A stretch of DNA of 64,000 nucleotides, from NCBI RefSeq assembly GCF_014905175.1, contig NC_057789.1:13258876-13322875 (forward strand), written 5' to 3'. The notes under the pieces are model-generated. The model had not been told where the DNA came from. It worked only from the letters and a program-made list of their open reading frames with translations, and made no database searches. Made by a program: the position numbers and the translations under genes. Positions 1 through 9,540 of the stretch are shown piece by piece (the first letter of the stretch is position 1; every line of letters starts with the position of its first letter). This DNA is from Aphidius gifuensis (lineage: Eukaryota; Arthropoda; Insecta; Hymenoptera; Braconidae).

Positions 1-335
1 GTTACAAGTGCAGCTCTTTCACCTAGACTTGAATCCTTGGCAAAAATTCGTTTTGAAGCTTCACACGCTAAAATATCGTCAGCTAGGTTCCTGGCTTTAA
101 TATCTTTCTGATTTTTCGAATATGCGATATCGTGATTTTTACAAGCTTCGTCTAGAGGATTTATTTCTCGGTCTCCTCTTGCCAAACGTTTCTCTAGCTT
201 AGTTCCAGGTCCACAAAAAGAATATCCAGGTAGATGTAACTCGATAGGTAGTTTATTAATAATTTTATTTAATATTCCTTTTCCAAAACGTTTTTTATTT
301 TTCTTATCATTTTTATTATTTGTATGCTCTATCAT
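1..335 (-). CDS. Phospholipase A2-like domain protein of Polinton, partial at window edge
   Basis: The reading frame starts at an ATG at 335 (minus strand) and stays open to the window edge, about 111 codons. After a basic, lysine-rich N-terminus, residues about 32-75 show the calcium-loop motif CGPGT and, about 25 residues later, the catalytic-type motif DEACKNHDIAYS. These are hallmarks of the compact PLA2 domain known from parvovirus VP1 and seen in many arthropod Polinton proteins, where it is thought to act on membranes during particle entry. The role in this element is inferred from the family. The gene is divergent from the packaging ATPase, with about 60 bp between them. No break is visible in the part seen, but the 3' part is outside the window. 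Confidence 0.8.
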   Translation of the reverse strand, partial: MIEHTNNKNDKKNKKRFGKGILNKIINKLPIELHLPGYSFCGPGTKLEKRLARGDREINPLDEACKNHDIAYSKNQKDIKARNLADDILACEASKRIFAKDSSLGERAALV

Positions 336-394
336 GGTTGATGATTGACTGATTTTTTCTATATAAAACAGTTGACTTTATACTTTTTTAATTA

Positions 395-1123
395 GTGTTG
401 ATCAAGATGGAGTACAAGAAGCAAGCTCTCAAATTACCAGTGATAAACTTTGATATAATTACAGCAAAAAGTGGTGAGGGTTTAATTCAGAAAAGACATG
501 GAGACTTATTGCCAAATACGATACGTTGTGCTATAATTGGTGGAAGTAATTGTGGTAAAACCAACGCACTTATGAGTTTAATCGTTAATCCAAATGGTTT
601 ACGTTTTGCTAATATTTATATTTATACTAAATCATTATACCAACCAAAATATTGATATTTAGAAAAACTATTGGAACCACTTGAGAATATAAATTATCAT
701 AAATCTTCAAGCAATGATCAAGTAATTCCTGTTGAAGAAGCAAAGCCAAACTCATTGTTTATATTTGATGATGTTGCAACTGAAAATCAACAGCCAATAA
801 GGGATTATTTTTCAATGGGACGTCATTGTAATGTTGATTCGTTTTATTTGTGTCAATCGTATGCTCGAATTCCAAAGCATTTGATTCGCGATAATATTAA
901 TTTCTTAGTTGTGTTCCCTTGTGATCAGCTAAATCTCAAACATATTTGGCAGGATCATGCAAATATTGATATGGAGTATAATAAATTTCTTCGGATATGT
1001 ATCAAGTGTTGGGAAGAGAAATATTGTTTCCTATGTATTGACAAAGATCGCAATATAAATGATGGAAGATACAGAAAAAATTTTGATTGTTTTATAAATA
1101 TAAATAACGATACAATTTGTTAA
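395..1123 (+). pseudogene. Polinton DNA-packaging ATPase (FtsK/HerA, A32-like), in-frame stop
   Basis: One frame runs from 395 to 1123, interrupted by a single TGA at 653-655; downstream sequence continues in the same frame. The N-terminal part has a Walker A motif (GGSNCGKT, about residues 49-56). The second part has a Walker B-like strand (SLFIFDDV) followed by a run matching the sensor region of A32-like packaging ATPases (YFSMGRHCNVDSFYLCQSY). These enzymes pump genome DNA into the capsid. Length (about 240 codons) fits the family. The next gene follows after only 14 bp. With the stop in place the protein would lose everything after Walker A, so I call it a pseudogene; the alternative is a sequencing error at one base. 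Confidence 0.85.
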
Positions 1124-1137
1124 AAAAATATTAGTTC

Positions 1138-2113
1138 ATGTTTAAATCCTGTCGAATCAACATGCCTCTCAAGAAGGAAGCATTGTCAAAAGAAGCAAAA
1201 TTTCTTGAAGAAATAGAAAAAGTTAGAGATGTAATAAAGAAGAAGCATCAATTATTAAAATTAGGGAAAGAAAGCATATCTGAAACTGCTAACGAGTACT
1301 TAAAACCAGTCATCGGACCACTTGAGAATATAGCTGCTAAAATAACACCGATAATAAACAATAAAAAAAGCAAAATTAGTAAAGACAACACATATGATTC
1401 TGAGAGAGAAGAAGACAGTATCATTTCTGATAGAAAGCATTCAAGTAATTCTGGAAATATAAACACAGAACAAAATCTCAGTTCTGATAAGGAAACAGAG
1501 GCTTTCCATGATACTATTGAAGTTCTGCAACTGATAGAGCAAGAGGCTGATGAAACAGGTCTTAAAAAACTCAATATTTAAATAAAATAGATACTTTACA
1601 ATGGGATAAAGATTATGGAGTTAAAAGAAAAAATAGTGGAGAATATAAAATTGGAAATGCTGAATTACTATTCGAAAATAATAATATGATTGTTGCTGAT
1701 GAAACGTATGAAATAACCCAAGGACTACTGGAATTATTATTTATGAAATCCCCAGAAATAACCAAAGTCACTCGATTGATGAAAAAAATTATGCTCAAAT
1801 TCTTCTCAACACAGATGCACATTTAAGATATCATAATTCTAAAAATACAGTGAAAAATTCAGCATCACAAAAGTATATTACATTCATATTGCCTTACATG
1901 AAGAGTACACAATATCATGGTTCTGGTTTACTACCAACAAATATGATAATTCAAAGCAAAAATCAATCTAAAGTTAATTATTGGAATAATCCGAATGAGC
2001 TTGCTGATCGTTTAAGATTCCTAGTTGCTTCACGAACACCTGGCAATCCAAGTCACGATAATAAAATCATGTCAATCATTGAAGAACTAAGAGAGGCCAA
2101 CATTATACATTAA
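1138..2113 (+). pseudogene. Conserved Polinton protein (DUF8207-like), two frameshifts
   Basis: Three consecutive frames read as one gene. The first part (1138-1581) is a charged, probably coiled-coil region starting with a Lys/Glu-rich helix, then a Ser/Asp/Glu-rich linker. The frame then shifts near 1580 and again near 1770. The last part (to 2113) ends in a motif (DRLRFLVASRTPGNPSHDN, then IIEELREANII) that I recognise from a protein family repeatedly found beside Polinton ATPases and integrases in arthropods and recall as DUF8207. Its function is unknown; a virion or core role is often supposed. It lies between the ATPase and the integrase in the same orientation. The family name is from memory and should be treated as tentative; the gene being frameshifted is read directly from the sequence. 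Confidence 0.65.
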
Positions 2114-2154
2114 CATTAGTTAAAATTCAGTCATCATACTATTCTGAATGAAAC

Positions 2155-3078
2155 ATGACTGAATTTAAAAGAGACATAGTGCGAGAGCTTCATGCACCAG
2201 CTCGCCGAAATTTTCCAAGACGTAAAGTTGATATTCGAGATAAGGATGAAACTTGGCAAGCTGATCTTGTTGACATGATTGAACACTCATCTGTAAATTC
2301 TGGATATAAATATATTTTGACTATTATTGATATTTTTTCAAAGTTCAGTTGGGCTGTTGAACTCAAAAGCAAGACCGGAAAAGAAGTATCAGCTGCAGAG
2401 GAATCAATATTTAAAAAAGGACGAGTTTGTAAAAATCTACATGTGGATCAAGGAACAGAATTTTATAATTCCATTTTTCAAGCGATGCTAAAAAAATACA
2501 ATGTTCATATGTATTCAACTTTCACCCATATGAAAGCATCAATAGTTGAAAGATTTAATAGAACAATTAAAAGTAAATTGTACTTTGAATTTAGTTTACA
2601 AGGTACTTATAAATGGCTTAAAATATTACCAAAATTAATTGAACAATATAATAATACAAAACATCGTACAATCAAAATAGCACCAGCAAAAGTTGTTGGT
2701 GACAATATAAAAATTTTAAAGCATACTGTATTTAAAAATTTAAATCAATATTATCAGAAAAATAAATTTAAATCAAATGATCATGTTAGAATAAGTAAAT
2801 ATAAACATGTCTTTGAGAAAAATTATAAACCCAATTGGACAACTGAAATATTTAAAATTATAAAAATAAATAACACATCTCCAGTAACATATAAACTTGA
2901 AGACTATCAATAGAACCCAATTGAAGGGTGTTTTTATCAACCTGAATTACAAAAAGTAAAACATCCTGACGTCTATTTAATTGAAAAAATTATTAAAAAG
3001 AAAGGAAATAAAATATATGTAAAATATCTGGGATTTGATAATTCACACAACCAGTGGGTGGATAAGACAGCTTTGTAG
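2155..3078 (+). pseudogene. Polinton integrase (rve, DDE) with C-terminal chromodomain, in-frame stop
   Basis: The frame opens at ATG 2155. The catalytic core contains D37 (WQAD), D98 (HVDQGTEF) and E132 (KASIVERFNR), a D,D-34-E spacing typical of retroviral and Polinton integrases that insert linear DNA into the host genome. A TAG at 2911-2913 interrupts the frame. Immediately after, in the same frame, comes a chromodomain: a tyrosine/leucine strand (VYLIEKIIKKKGNKIYVKYL), a GF.NS turn and a tryptophan (NQWVDKTAL), ending at 3078. Chromodomains direct some integrases toward modified histones. The integrase core itself looks intact; only the chromodomain would be lost by the stop. It converges with the polymerase remnant 70 bp downstream. 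Confidence 0.87.
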
Positions 3079-3147
3079 TAAATAAATAAATAAAAACTCA
3101 ATTCAATAAATAAATTTTTTTATTTCAATCATATTACATTGTTTTAT

Positions 3148-5002
3148 TTATTTAATTTTATTTCTCAGTTCTTTTGCATAACCCCAAGGCAGAGTATAAT
3201 TTTTACCATCAATAAGTTCTCTTTTATCATCATTCCAACTTAAAGCTATTTTTTCTGTGGTAATTGTATAAACTTGATGTCTTTCAGAGCCAATTAAATT
3301 TTGTTTTCTAGATATTTGAACATGATTTTCAACACAATTTTTATAGTCTTCAAAAGTAATCATTTTCATTGATGATTTTTTTACTCCTCTAGCTTTTTTA
3401 TGAAGTTTTACATTATTGATACAAGTCTCATCTTCAACTAGAAATGAATATGCTTTCGAACGTAACCCAACAAATTCCTTCATAATTTTCCCATTGCATT
3501 CATCCTTCATAATACCTGGTACTTTTTTATTTTTTTGAGGAATGTTATATCGATTATTTAGAGGGTAATCAGATGTATCAAAATTATTACATTTTCTACG
3601 AATAAACTCATAGATATCTGGTGTAAAAATCTCTAAAATTGCACTATCAGTATCCATATATACAAAATTAACATTATCTTTAAATTCCTTTTTTATATAA
3701 TTATAATAAAACTCATAATTGACTGTTTTTGAAATATCTAAAATAGTAAAACCACCATATATTGGTTTATCAAAAAGGATACTCAATCGTTTCATTTCAA
3801 CAATAACTAAATCATCAATAATTAAAGAGCTGTGAAAATTAGGTTTTGATATCAAAGCTCTTGCTTTTCAATAATTAAAAGATGAATTGTTGGATGATTT
3901 GATGCATCATTATTACCCAAATAATATGGAACAATCCTTTCTTGACGTCTCTTTTTTTTTTCTTATTTGTACCATTTGAATCATCAACGCCATCACCTTC
4001 TTCATCATTAGATTCATCATCTAAATCATCAGTGTTATCAACACCATATACATTTATTTTTAAATTGTTATTTTTTTCGAATTGTTTTATTTTACACCAA
4101 CTCATTGGAAATGTTATTCCATCTAGATTTAAATCATTCTTGTATCTCTCATATGAGGTAACTCTGTTTGGATGTGGAACCTTGTGCATGGCAGCTAACA
4201 CACTCCAAATAAAGCAATAATTATCTTTATAATTTATAACGTTTACAACTGATTTTGTTTTTATAATCCAATCAGGCATTTCAATAAAAGTTGATGAACC
4301 ACCACGTAAAGGTACATAGTCGTTTATATTTATTTCTAAATGTAGAATTTCATGCAAGGTCCAACCTGAACCACGCATTTCTTTCTCTTCTAGATCAGCT
4401 TTAAGTATCTCAAAGTTATTTGATAAAATATCATCAAGATTTGATGATTGCAATATTTCCATACATCCATCACTAAAATATTTTGTCTCAATTTCTATTT
4501 CTTCTTGTTTAACAATTTGAAAATTACAAGCCAAAATTGTATTAAGTTTAATAGCGCTCTTTTTGCTCAATTCATTCTCTAAACGATCAATCAACATCAC
4601 TTTTGCATCTTCGAGAAATAAATCTAAATTTTGATGTAATATATTAATAATCATTCCAGTTCGCATTCGGTTTTTAAAAGCACTTTCTAAGTCACTCCAT
4701 CGGATTCTTGCATCAATAGCATCAGCATGGTTTTGGTGTATTGTAGACTCTTCAACCATACCGCCTTTTTTCTGCAAATGCTCTAATTTACATTTCCAAG
4801 TAGTCAACAATGCAACTGTTGCACCAGTCATTTTCTTCCTAGATCCTGTGAGGCCACCTAATGATCTATTGTAACGTTTTATATAATCTTGAATTTCGCA
4901 AATGTTTTTTACAATTCCCAAAGCATTCGGATTTTCTTTAAGCTGAGCATATGCTTGAGAGAATTTATTTTTCAGGTGAATCTGGTCTGGGAGTTGCTCC
5001 AT
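3148..5002 (-). pseudogene. Polinton family B DNA polymerase, frameshifted and internally deleted
   Basis: The minus-strand gene starts at ATG 5002. The first 375 codons match the N-terminal region that precedes the polymerase core in arthropod Polintons (for example a stretch with PLRGGSSTFIEMPDWI and CFIWSVLAAMH). The frame is lost in an A-tract near 3951-3965. After about 100 bp the sequence is already in the C-terminal palm (3148-3855), which carries motif C (YMDTDS) and the following thumb-like part. The exonuclease domain and palm motifs A and B are missing, so hundreds of codons have been deleted between about 3960 and 3855. The family uses a protein primer to replicate the linear element. 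The remnant cannot be functional. Confidence 0.83.
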
Positions 5003-5228
5003 TTTTAATATTATTTAACAAAAAATTTATCTGTAAAATAAAAAAACAAAAAAGATAAAAATATAATAAAATAATTTCTTAAAAATGTAAACAAGATTTT
5101 TTGCAAAATAATATCTAAACTAAAATCATGAAAATTATTGATATAAAAACTAAAAATTTAAACTTACCTTTTTATATAATAAAAAAAAAAAAAATGTAAT
5201 AAACACTCTTGAAAATCGCTGAGGAAAA
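5003..5228. other. AT-rich spacer, no gene seen
   Basis: A/T homopolymers and no convincing open frame. The right terminus of the Polinton should lie here, but I cannot identify a terminal repeat. Confidence 0.5.
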
Positions 5229-5873
5229 TGTTATATCCTAGTTGACGTTATAAAATTCGTAAAATATAAAGAAAAAGGAAACATAAATTATCAACTTAAA
5301 TAACGACGCAAGACGTTTCTTTTCCCACGAGATATTAGATTTCATCAAAATTCAAGAAACTAAAATACAAATATTTGATAAGACCCAAAACCACACAGCT
5401 GTATGCAGTTAAAAAGTAATAAAATGATATTCAACTAAAGGGACTTTTCCCAAACTATTTTACCGGATACATAAAACTTTTACGACTTTCTTGGAGCCAG
5501 ACGCGACAGATTAGATTACATCTACGATAGACCAACGCAATACCCTCGGATAGCGGCACATTTGGGACCAGCCCTTTTGTCTCCTACTCCGAGGAAATAC
5601 GAGTATAAATACACCCTGAAAAACTAAGACAAATCAGTTGTCGTAAGGGACCGGGAACCGAAACATAGCCATGTAGTTATCATCACGTTAGAGTCAGGTC
5701 TTCTGACTTAAAATCTTTGTAATTACTTATCAGACACATTGTAACTCGACAGAACGTACGTTAGAATTAAACACTACAACTGGTAATATCTACTGTCAAC
5801 TATTGTACCATCAATTCACATTGTTTAAATAAATATAGTTAATCGTTATTATTAAAAAACCATCATCAACAAC
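5229..5873 (+). repeat. LTR-like repeat, copy 1 (probable solo LTR)
   Basis: The segment begins TGTTATATCC and its first 465 bp recur at 12054-12513 with only scattered differences and small indels. Structure fits an LTR: it starts with TG, has a TATA box (TATAAAT, 5604-5610) followed about 25-30 bp later by an insect-type initiator (TCAGT, 5633-5637), and a plausible end in ..CATCATCAACA near 5873. No retroviral coding sequence adjoins it, which suggests a solo LTR or a truncated element. I cannot see a clear target-site duplication, so the right boundary is approximate. Confidence 0.6.
5604..5637 (+). promoter_or_regulatory. TATA box plus initiator inside LTR-like repeat
   Basis: TATAAAT at 5604 and TCAGT at 5633 have the spacing of a polymerase II core promoter. 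The second copy keeps the TATA box (12418-12424) but has CCAGT at the initiator. Confidence 0.5.
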
Positions 5874-6227
5874 ATTACTACTTTTCTTCTCTTACCTTTT
5901 CCTACTACGCTGTGGACCTGACCTATTGACCGAAAGGTTAGGGTCGAATAACAATTTACATTACAATTATTACGGGTACTTCGGACATAACAAAAAGAGG
6001 GCAAACTTAAATATAAAAAAATAGTTTGTATGGTAAAGAAAAAAACGATCCTAGCTGTAGAATAAAGCAATTTCAACTGAAAGTTTTTTTCCACATCTAA
6101 AATAAAGAAGAAAATAAATAAATAATAATAATGATTTAAAAATATCCGCGCCTTAAATTTTATCCATTTTTGTTAATGCAAACATTTTCCGCTAGATTAC
6201 AGCACGAAGGAAATATCAACGAATTTT
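5874..6227. other. Intergenic, nothing recognised
   Basis: No convincing open frame or repeat was found between the LTR-like repeat and the promoter of the next gene; the short frames have no coding character. Confidence 0.4.
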
Positions 6228-6344
6228 CCCATTGGTTAAACCGAAAAAAAAAAAAAAATGGTGATATATTCCAGTGCTAAAGGAATTTTTCTATTGGTTG
6301 GGATCTTTATAAATTTTTTCATTGGTTAAATTTAACCTCTAATC
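6228..6344 (+). promoter_or_regulatory. Candidate promoter with three ATTGGTT boxes and a TATA box
   Basis: Three inverted CCAAT boxes (ATTGGTT at about 6233, 6293 and 6321) and a TATAAA at 6308-6313 lie just upstream of the ATG at 6345. The repeated CATTGGTTAAA context around two of them is striking. The arrangement suggests a real polymerase II promoter with a very short 5' leader; this is an inference from motifs only. Confidence 0.5.
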
Positions 6345-7594
6345 ATGGTTCCACGTCCAAGTATTATTCTACACGAATATCGCAACAGTATAGTAGAGGA
6401 AGTAAGTACGTTCAATATATATTTTTTTCTTGACCAACGATATGGCACTGCGGTAACGGTTCGGGCTTTGAGACAGGAGATCTCGAGTTCGATCCCGACC
6501 ACCGACGCCATGTATCGAGTGGTAGGCGCAAGCCGGCTGTACTGCCCAGGTTTTTCATGGTTTCCCTGGGCTGTTATAGAAATCGGGTACAGTTTAAACG
6601 CATTACAAAAGTCGACATCCATGTCTGTCGCAAAAATGAGTTGTAGGAATTGACGGTTGGAAAATGTTTAAAGAAGGAGAGGTGCAAGAAACTTCCTAAT
6701 AAGAAGTATAGCACGTTAAAACAATTCATTTTATATTTTTTTCTTTTTAATTTTCTATTTAATTTTCTTTTTTATCTATAATTCATTTATTTTCTTTACT
6801 GCTTTACTAATCTTCATTGGTGCACGTGCTTATACTCATCTTTTCTTTCCAATTTTCTTTTAACTTTACTTATATTTATTCTTCATCATTTATTTATTTT
6901 TCCCATTAATTAATTAATCCATTATTCCATTAGTTTATTCTACGATTATTTTTCTTTTTCTTTTTCCATATTATAAAATAGTAGCATCTCATTACTCTTG
7001 TTATTCTTTAATTAGTACACGTGTTTATTCTTATTCTCTAATTCCATTTGTTTATCTATAATTTTTGATTTGTTTTTTATTTTTCAGAGGAATTCGGTGG
7101 AGAGGAAAATTAGTAGAAGACGAAATAAGAAGACCGAGCTGCTGAAGAGAAATCTCGATATAGGGCTGGACAGATCACTTGGAAGGAGACTGCAGATCAG
7201 CGCAGAAGTAAGTTACATTTTTTATTTGTTTATTTATTTTTTTTATTTTCCAATACTTTTCCCATAATATCAATTGTTTTATACTTATTCTAATTTTTTT
7301 GTTTTGTTTTTTCTTGTTTACAGCTTATAGAGCTCCAAATAATCAGCGATCAGTTGGACATGGACATCAGGGATACCACTAGAGTGATTGAAAGTAAGTA
7401 ATTTTTTTTTCCTTCTTTTTTTTTTTTTTCATATAACATTTTTTTAATTATTACATTTTTTAATCTTGTTTTTTTCTTTGATTTATTTTGTTTCAGGGAT
7501 GTTGGAAAGAGAGACTGGTGCTGCGAGGGTCCTGCCGGATATTCCATGCCCTCTGGATGACCCCATCCATGATTCCGATGGTGAGGGACCATAG
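6345..7594 (+). CDS. Four-exon gene of unknown function, about 114 residues
   Basis: Four exons join in a continuous frame with canonical GT-AG borders: 6345-6401 (ATG start, GTAAGT donor), 7088-7207 (TTTTCAG acceptor, GTAAGT donor), 7324-7393 (TTTACAG acceptor, GTAAGT donor) and 7497-7594 (TTTCAG acceptor, stop TAG). Intron phases are 0, 0 and 1. The product is about 114 residues: a short N-terminus, a strongly basic stretch in exon 2 (KISRRRNKKTELLKR), a helix-prone middle (IISDQLDMDIRDTTRVIER) and an acidic C-terminus (PLDDPIHDSDGEGP). Base composition of the exons is clearly less AT-rich than the introns, which supports a real gene. I do not recognise the family. Intron 1 holds a tRNA-like sequence. 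A nuclear or nucleic-acid-binding role would fit the basic region, but this is speculation. The first exon is less certain than the last three. Confidence 0.7.
6433..6505 (+). other. tRNA-like sequence (possible tRNA-derived SINE) in intron 1
   Basis: A box-like TGGCACTGCGG (about 6442) and B box GTTCGATCCCG (about 6486) have the order and spacing of an internal polymerase III promoter. No clean acceptor stem is visible, so a degenerate SINE head is more likely than a working tRNA gene. Confidence 0.45.
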
Positions 7595-8068
7595 GATGGA
7601 GCAGGGGGGCAAATTCATTTGATTTTCACTTTTTTTTTATTGTAATAATAATAATAATAATAATAATAAGATTTTTTAAATAAAAAGAATAATCGTAAAA
7701 ATATATATGTAATTGTGTTTTTTTCTTTTTTCTTTTTTACCATTTTTTTTTTTTTATAATTTAATTTATTTTTTTATTTATTTTTTTTCGTTTATGTTAC
7801 ACGATCTTTGTATATTTATTCTTTTTGTTTTTCATTTGTTGATTGTTCAAGTCATTGGTTTTGTAGTTGTTGACTCATTGATTTAGATTTTTTATTATTT
7901 ATTCATATATTTGTTCGGTTATTTATTTATGTATTTATTTATTGAATTATTCATAGTTTCTGGAGGTTAGGGAATTAAGGATAGAAATGAGATTTTTTTT
8001 TTGTTTTATTATTGTCATTTTTTTTTTTTTTATTTATTTAAACCATGCACATTTATATATATATACAT
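7595..8068. repeat. Low-complexity spacer with (AAT)n microsatellite
   Basis: The 3' flank of the four-exon gene is dominated by T tracts and TTAT repeats, with an (AAT)n run at 7643-7669. No gene is seen. Confidence 0.7.
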
Positions 8069-8399
8069 TTATTTATGATTATCGAGAAATTTTTCAAACT
8101 GATTAAGGGTTGTGTTGGCATTACACATAGTTGGACCCCATTCATATTCTTCAACTTCTTCTGGGTAGAGAGCTTGCAGGTCCCTAAAAGTTCCATCCCT
8201 AGTGATTGGTGTTAATTTTGCCTCATATTGACACCAAGCAATTTCTATAACAAAAAAAGAAAAAAAAAAATCTTTTATTTATGAATAAAAAAATTTTAAA
8301 AAAATGTAAAAAACACAAAAAATTTTTACTTCTCTCAGTTTCTTCCAATATTCCTAACAACTTTATATCTTCACGTATCGAAGAATTTTTTGTGTTATA
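8069..8399 (-). CDS. Last two exons of a spliced gene, unknown function
   Basis: On the minus strand an exon at 8330-8399 (acceptor TTTCTAG, donor GTAAAA) joins in frame to a terminal exon 8069-8244 (acceptor TTATAG, stop TAA 8069-8071). The encoded tail is about 81 residues: a helix-prone acidic/basic part (SIREDIKLLGILEETERKIA), then a segment rich in Trp, Tyr and acidic residues (LQALYPEEVEEYEWGP) and an Asn-rich end. I do not recognise the family. The 70-nt exon has the same length and the same phases (0 to 1) as exon 3 of the gene at 6345-7594, and the two genes are convergent, which might hint at common descent, although the residues do not align well. Upstream exons were not found in 8400-8900. 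Confidence 0.55.
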
Positions 8400-8924
8400 C
8401 TAGAAATAAATAAATAATTAAATATTTACACAAAACACTTCATTATTATTAATTATTAAAATTTTTTTGTCTAAAATTTTTATACTTCACTGCCGCATCT
8501 TTAGAAGTATGAGTGTGGGCGGCTCGTATTTACACACACTAATCTACTTCAGCAGATTTTCAATGCTTCACCCGGTACTTTTTGACCTCAAATTTTCGTC
8601 TTAAATAATTAATAACTTTCAAAATCCGTGGTAGAAATCAATGATTTTTTTTTATTATCTTCGTAATTTAAAGAAGTATAAGCTGTAGTAAAATGAAGGT
8701 TTTCTGTGAGAGCGTTTTTCAATAAAAGAGGAAACGTGCCGATGCTTCCTATACATGTGTAAAAAGTGTTAATTGTTGTCAACTTTGACCTTAATTTATT
8801 CCTACCGAATCCTGAGGAAAATTAAAATTTGATAAAATAGATCTTTATTTCACTTAAAAAATAAGCCTCCTTTGATCAAAATCTGTGAGAGGGAATTTTA
8901 TTTAATATTTTTACATACCGCCCT
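8400..8924. other. Non-coding, nothing recognised
   Basis: No open frame or repeat could be assigned. It may hold an intron of the minus-strand gene whose end is at 8069-8399. Confidence 0.35.
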
Positions 8925-9071
8925 AACAAGATAATGAATAAAAACAATCTACGTTGCTTCTACCGATTAATAGGGCTTTCTTCAACGGCGGACGACCGCC
9001 AGAAATACCACCTCTACTGCTACAGTGGCGCACACATGTATATGAGTAGTGATGGTGAGCAGTAGAGGTGC
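8925..9071. repeat. Hairpin MITE copy, truncated (family also at 38225-38428)
   Basis: From 8925 the sequence matches 38225 onward almost base for base, including flanking DNA (AACAAGATAATGAATAAAAA). It contains the palindromic arms ACCACCTCTACTGCT / AGCAGTAGAGGTG around a GTGGCGCACACATG loop. The right arm is cut at 9071, exactly where a fragment of a different MITE begins. Confidence 0.7.
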
Positions 9072-9135
9072 AGTCCAATTCACAGGGCAAAATAAATTTT
9101 ACACTTTAGGGCTTTTTTTTCCGATAACGGCGCTT
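9072..9135. repeat. Half of a second MITE family (full copy at 31011-31174)
   Basis: The stretch starting GCAGTCCAATTCACAGGGC and continuing through TTTAGGGCTTTTTTTT matches the left arm of the MITE at 31011-31174. The right arm is missing, so this is a truncated copy. Confidence 0.65.
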
Positions 9136-9404
9136 GAAAAACTTCTTGTCAAACCTCTATGCTGAATGTAATTCATGACTAGAGAGCTCATTTTTTTTGT
9201 GTTACGTTGGAGTTCACATCGATGTATATGATTATGAGTTATGACATATGTATGTCTATTGTGAATTAATTGGAGCGATCAGAGCACACGCATACACACA
9301 TAGCAGCTGACGCTCCGAGTTTATACGCTATATATAGTACATGTAGAATGCTTGCCGGCATCCCTTCTCTTTATGTAATTCTCCCCTCTTTATCCGCTTG
9401 TGAC

Positions 9405-9540
9405 TGAGCGTATACCAGAGAGCATACAAGAGCGTGTGACCAAGCGTATACTAGAGAGTATACCAGAGCATGTGACCAAGTGTATACGAAAGCGTGTGAC
9501 CAACGGTATACCAGAGAGTATACGCTAGCGTGTAACGCTA
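9405..9540. repeat. Degenerate minisatellite with GTATACCAGAGAG / GCGTGTGACCAA units
   Basis: Alternating blocks resembling AGCGTATACCAGAGAG and AGCGTGTGACCAA repeat about four times with substitutions. No coding frame is implied. Confidence 0.7.

Larger units (their letters stand above)
1..5010. mobile_element. Decayed Polinton/Maverick (adintovirus-like) element, left end outside window
   Basis: Five neighbouring coding remnants form the typical Polinton gene set: a PLA2-like capsid-associated protein (minus), a packaging ATPase, a conserved accessory or structural protein, a retrovirus-type integrase with chromodomain (all plus), and a protein-primed family B DNA polymerase (minus, convergent with the integrase). 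Polintons are large self-synthesising DNA transposons related to viruses. This copy is inactive: the ATPase and integrase each carry an in-frame stop, the accessory gene has two frameshifts, and the polymerase has a frameshift and lacks its central part. The major capsid protein and protease are not in view and may lie left of the window. No terminal inverted repeat is visible near 5.0-5.2 kb, so the right boundary is an estimate. Confidence 0.85.

Noticed and set aside
1248..1574. 108-codon minus-strand open frame
   Set aside because: It is the antisense shadow of the charged Polinton accessory gene; the plus frame has the coherent context.
6433..6505. Functional tRNA gene
   Set aside because: A and B boxes are present but no convincing cloverleaf with paired acceptor stem could be drawn by eye.
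6345..6653. 102-codon single-exon frame continuing past 6401
   Set aside because: A strong GTAAGT donor lies at 6402 and the continuation runs through a tRNA-like sequence, so only the first 57 nt are accepted as exon.
7350..7592. Minus-strand frame opposite the last exons
   Set aside because: Antisense to two exons with consensus splice sites on the plus strand; includes an unlikely Lys-rich run from the intron.
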